Source: Pseudomonadota bacterium (GTDB lineage: Bacteria > Pseudomonadota > Alphaproteobacteria > Paracaedibacterales > CAIULA01). From it: a DNA stretch of 6,984 nucleotides. Positions within the stretch are counted from its first letter, which is position 1, and each line of letters starts with the position of its first letter. The position numbers and the translations under genes are program-made. The stretch covers positions 1 to 6,984 of the forward strand of contig JAJZHT010000062.1 of NCBI GenBank assembly GCA_021804455.1, read 5' to 3'. The notes below the pieces were generated by a model, which ran no database searches, was not told the origin of the DNA, and saw only the letters and a list, made by a program, of their open reading frames with translations. Below, piece by piece: positions 3,786 through 6,984 of the stretch.

Positions 3786-6700
3786 ATGGTGAGATCGTAT
3801 ACGGGGCGGAAAAGGTTTCGCAAATCATTTGGCCGAATCGAAGAAGTAGCACCTTTGCCAAATTTAATAGCCTTGCAAAAATCATCCTATGAGAGCTTTT
3901 TGCAAATGGATGTGCCTGTTGAAAAACGACAGGAAATTGGTTTGCAAGCCGTTTTTAAATCTGTTTTTCCGATTAAAGATTATGCTGGTAAATCCCAATT
4001 GGAGTTTTTCCGGTATGATTTTGATGAGCCTAAATACGATGAAGAAGAATGTCGCCAGCGTGGTTTGACTTTTTCAGCACCTTTAAAAGTGACCTTTCGT
4101 TTGGTTGTTTGGGATGTTGATGAAGATACGGGATCCAAGTCTATTCGTGACATTAAAGAACAAGACGTTTACATGGGGGATATTCCCCTGATGACGGATC
4201 GTGGGACCTTCATTGTAAATGGGATTGAACGTGTTATTGTCTCACAAATGCATCGCAGTCCTGGTGTTTTCTTTGATCACGACCGTGGAAAGACTCACTC
4301 CTCTGGAAAGTTTTTGTTCGCGGCAAGAATTGTACCTTATCGTGGGTCATGGTTGGATTTTGAATTCGATCCTAAGGATACAATGTACGTTCGCGTTGAT
4401 CGGCGCCGTAAGTTGCCCGTGACGACTTTTTTGATGGCCTTAGAGGGAGAGCAGAATGCAGAGGCTCAAAAATCTAGGAAAAAGACAGATTCAACAGTTC
4501 CTGTGTTTGGTATGTCACGGGAAGAAATTTTGAATACGTTTTACAATACGATCGTTTATACAAAATCCAAGAAAGAATGGGTTACAGAGTTTAAGCCAGA
4601 CCTTTGGAAAGGCGTTAAGCTGACAACGGATTTGATTGATGCGAATACAGGGGCTGTCGTTGCCGAGACTGGAACAAAATTAACGCCGCGTCTTCTGAAA
4701 AAATTAGTGTCGGATGGATTAGAAAAAATTCAATTTACTTCCCAGAATTTGATAGGTTGTTATCTTGCAAAAGATTATATCAATGAAAAAACGGGTGAGA
4801 TTTACCTAGAAGCGGGTGATGAAATCACCGCTGATAATCTGGCAATTATTGAACAGATTGGTATTAAAGATTTGCCCGTTTTGCACATTGATCATATCAA
4901 TGTTGGTGGGTACTTATTGAATACTTTGATGGCAGATCGAAACCACAATCGTGAAGAAGCCCTGATGGATATTTATCGGGCTTTACGTCCGGGGGAGCCA
5001 CCTACGGTAGAGGGAGGGGAGGCTTTATTTAAGGGGCTTTTCTTTGATTCTGAAAGATATGACTTGTCAGCTGTGGGACGGGTTAAGATGAACGCACGTC
5101 TTGGATTGGAGACACCCGATACACTGCGTGTTTTGCGTAAAGAAGACATCGTCAAGATCATTAAAACGCTTTTAGAACTGAAAGATGGTCGTGGAGAAAT
5201 TGACGATATTGATAACCTAGGAAATCGGCGCGTTCGTTCGGTTGGCGAGTTGTTGGAAAATCAATATCGGATTGGTATTGTTCGTATGGAACGGGCCATT
5301 AAGGAAAGAATGGGTTCGGTTGATATTGATACCGTAATGCCCCATGATTTGATCAATGCCAAACCCGCAGCGGCGGCAATTCGTGAGTTTTTTGGATCGT
5401 CTCAGTTATCTCAGTTTATGGATCAGACCAATCCCTTGTCGGAGATTACTCACAAACGACGTCTTTCGGCGTTAGGGCCAGGTGGTTTATCCCGTGATCG
5501 CGCCAGCTTTGAAGTTCGTGACGTTCACACGACGCATTATGGTCGTATTTGTCCGATTGAAACTCCTGAAGGGCCGAATATTGGTTTGATTAATTCCTTG
5601 GCGACGTTCGCCCGTGTTAATCCATATGGATTTATTGAAAGTCCTTATCGCAAAGTTGTTAAGGGCAAGGTCACAAAAGATGTGGTTTACTTAACCGCTA
5701 TGGAAGAAGGACGCCACACGATTGCCCAGGCAAGCGTTTCCATTGATAAAGATGGCAACATTGCTGAGGATTTTGTGACCTGTCGTCGTGCGGGTGAATT
5801 TGGTATTTTTCCTAAAGATGATATTGATTTGGTGGACGTTTCCCCTAAACAACTTGTTTCTGTAGCGGCTTCGTTAATTCCATTCTTGGAAAATGATGAT
5901 GCCAGTCGTGCCTTGATGGGGTCAAACATGCAACGTCAGGCTGTACCACTGATTCGTACAGAGGCGCCTTTGGTGGGAACGGGGATGGAGCATGTCGTGG
6001 CACGTGATTCAGGTGCCAGCATTGCTGCAAAGCATTCGGGTATTGTTGAACAGGTTGATGGTAAGCGAATTGTAATTCATGTCACGGAAGAAGGGGACGT
6101 TAAAAAAGGAAAAGCGGGTGTTGATATTTACAACCTGATGAAATTCCAAGGTTCTAACATGAGTACTTGCATCAACCAAAAGCCTTTGGTGAAGAAAGGT
6201 GATATCGTCAAAAAAGGTGATATTATTGCCGATGGCCCAGCAACAGATCTGGGTGAGTTGGCTTTGGGACGGAATGCTTTGGTGGCGTTTATGTCATGGC
6301 AAGGTTATAACTTTGAAGATTCAATCTTGATTTCAGAGCGCATTGCCCATGATGACGTGTTCACCTCAATCCATATTGAAGGGTTTGAGGTGATGGCACG
6401 TGATACAAAGCTGGGGAATGAGGAAGTTACCCGCGATATTCCTAATGTGGGTGAAGAGGCCTTAAAGAATCTGGATGAAGCTGGAATTGTCTATGTTGGT
6501 GCAGAGGTCATGCCAGGGGATATTCTGGTGGGTAAAGTCACCCCCAAGGGTGAAGTGCCGATGACCCCTGAAGAGAAACTTTTGCGGGCGATTTTTGGTG
6601 AGAAAGCTGCCGATGTTCGTGATAGTTCTTTGCGTGTGCCGCCAGGGGTGTCAGGAACAGTTGTTGAAGTTCGTGTTTTCTCACGTCGGGGTGTGGAACG

Positions 6701-6984
6701 GGATGAACGTTCTGTGGCGATTGAACGTCATGAAATTGAACGCTTGGCCAATGACCGTGATGCAGAACGGGCGATTTTAGAACGCAGCTTCTATCAACGT
6801 CTTCAAGAGAAATTAATGGGACATAAGGTTATTTCCGGTCCTAAAGGGATCCGAGTCGGTTCTGTTGTGGATGCTGCTTTATTGTCAGAGTATACCCAGG
6901 GACAATGGCGTCAAGTCGTGGTGGATCATGAAAATATCATGACAGAAATTGAAGAGTTGAAAAAACAGTTGGATGATACGATTG
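3786..6984 (+). CDS. rpoB: DNA-directed RNA polymerase subunit beta (partial, C-terminal part beyond window)
   Basis: RpoB forms one pincer and half of the active centre of RNA polymerase. 1066 codons plus 1 nt are present without a stop. Landmarks in order: the N-terminal segment [16 protein letters not shown]; protrusion/lobe motifs [16 protein letters not shown] and [15 protein letters not shown]; the rifampicin region at codons 537-568; [33 protein letters not shown] at 839-846, with E844-D845 in the place of E. coli E813-D814; and G-K-V-T-P-K-G-E. The catalytic lysines and C-terminal clamp anchor lie beyond the window. The start is ATG 3786, 9 nt after GGGGAG at 3771-3776; GTG 3789 is a less likely alternative. 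A charged insertion occupies about codons 220-241. rpoC is expected downstream. Confidence 0.98.
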   Translation, partial: MVRSYTGRKRFRKSFGRIEEVAPLPNLIALQKSSYESFLQMDVPVEKRQEIGLQAVFKSVFPIKDYAGKSQLEFFRYDFDEPKYDEEECRQRGLTFSAPLKVTFRLVVWDVDEDTGSKSIRDIKEQDVYMGDIPLMTDRGTFIVNGIERVIVSQMHRSPGVFFDHDRGKTHSSGKFLFAARIVPYRGSWLDFEFDPKDTMYVRVDRRRKLPVTTFLMALEGEQNAEAQKSRKKTDSTVPVFGMSREEILNTFYNTIVYTKSKKEWVTEFKPDLWKGVKLTTDLIDANTGAVVAETGTKLTPRLLKKLVSDGLEKIQFTSQNLIGCYLAKDYINEKTGEIYLEAGDEITADNLAIIEQIGIKDLPVLHIDHINVGGYLLNTLMADRNHNREEALMDIYRALRPGEPPTVEGGEALFKGLFFDSERYDLSAVGRVKMNARLGLETPDTLRVLRKEDIVKIIKTLLELKDGRGEIDDIDNLGNRRVRSVGELLENQYRIGIVRMERAIKERMGSVDIDTVMPHDLINAKPAAAAIREFFGSSQLSQFMDQTNPLSEITHKRRLSALGPGGLSRDRASFEVRDVHTTHYGRICPIETPEGPNIGLINSLATFARVNPYGFIESPYRKVVKGKVTKDVVYLTAMEEGRHTIAQASVSIDKDGNIAEDFVTCRRAGEFGIFPKDDIDLVDVSPKQLVSVAASLIPFLENDDASRALMGSNMQRQAVPLIRTEAPLVGTGMEHVVARDSGASIAAKHSGIVEQVDGKRIVIHVTEEGDVKKGKAGVDIYNLMKFQGSNMSTCINQKPLVKKGDIVKKGDIIADGPATDLGELALGRNALVAFMSWQGYNFEDSILISERIAHDDVFTSIHIEGFEVMARDTKLGNEEVTRDIPNVGEEALKNLDEAGIVYVGAEVMPGDILVGKVTPKGEVPMTPEEKLLRAIFGEKAADVRDSSLRVPPGVSGTVVEVRVFSRRGVERDERSVAIERHEIERLANDRDAERAILERSFYQRLQEKLMGHKVISGPKGIRVGSVVDAALLSEYTQGQWRQVVVDHENIMTEIEELKKQLDDTI

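Noticed and set aside
3789..3791. GTG directly after the rpoB ATG as the true start
   Set aside because: The ATG at 3786 has better spacing (9 nt) from GGGGAG, and ATG is preferred by nearly all neighbours.
4219..4422. Second-frame open reading frame inside rpoB
   Set aside because: It lies within the intact rpoB frame, which shows conserved motifs throughout; there is no sign of a frameshift.
6595..6780. Second-frame open reading frame late in rpoB
   Set aside because: The RpoB frame is continuous and conserved here; the alternative product has no recognisable features.

Overview
This window is the translation/transcription core cluster of a bacterium: tail of tuf (EF-Tu), tRNA-Trp, secE, nusG, rplK, rplA, rplJ, rplL and the first 1066 codons of rpoB, all on the + strand. 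The gene order and the protein sequences point to an alphaproteobacterium. The RpoB segment from the rifampicin region through the P-E-T-P-E-G-P-N motif and the L-A-T-F-A-R-V-N stretch reads like alphaproteobacterial RpoB. DNA that is AT-richer than in most free-living members suggests a Rickettsiales/Holosporales-like or other reduced lineage, but that placement is an inference.

Layout: 1-67 is the end of tuf, closed by a strong intrinsic terminator at 99-134. A probable promoter (167-196) precedes tRNA-Trp(CCA) at 217-293, which has an encoded 3' CCA. secE (349-561, TTG start) and nusG (583-1119) follow closely and probably share that transcript. The nusG-rplK gap (1120-1213) holds two hairpins; the second (1149-1183) resembles the L1 stalk of 23S rRNA and is a good candidate for the L1 autoregulatory site. 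rplK and rplA (1214-2335) are 6 nt apart and look translationally coupled. The rplA-rplJ gap (2336-2584) is an L10-type leader with a kink-turn-like core, plus a hairpin at each end. rplJ and rplL (2585-3508) encode the L10-L7/L12 stalk. The 277-nt rplL-rpoB gap (3509-3785) is AT-rich and holds a long imperfect stem where many bacteria have an attenuator or RNase III site. rpoB runs off the window end; rpoC is expected next.

How the parts work together: L11, L1, L10 and L7/L12 build the two mobile stalks of the large subunit, where EF-Tu and other GTPase factors act. NusG and RpoB belong to the transcription machinery, and SecE to the SecYEG translocon. The leaders would let free L1 and the L10-L12 complex limit their own synthesis. 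No mobile element, CRISPR array, transferred gene or novel system is visible. The points worth following are the RNA control elements between genes, a charged insertion in the RpoB lobe, and the TTG start of secE.
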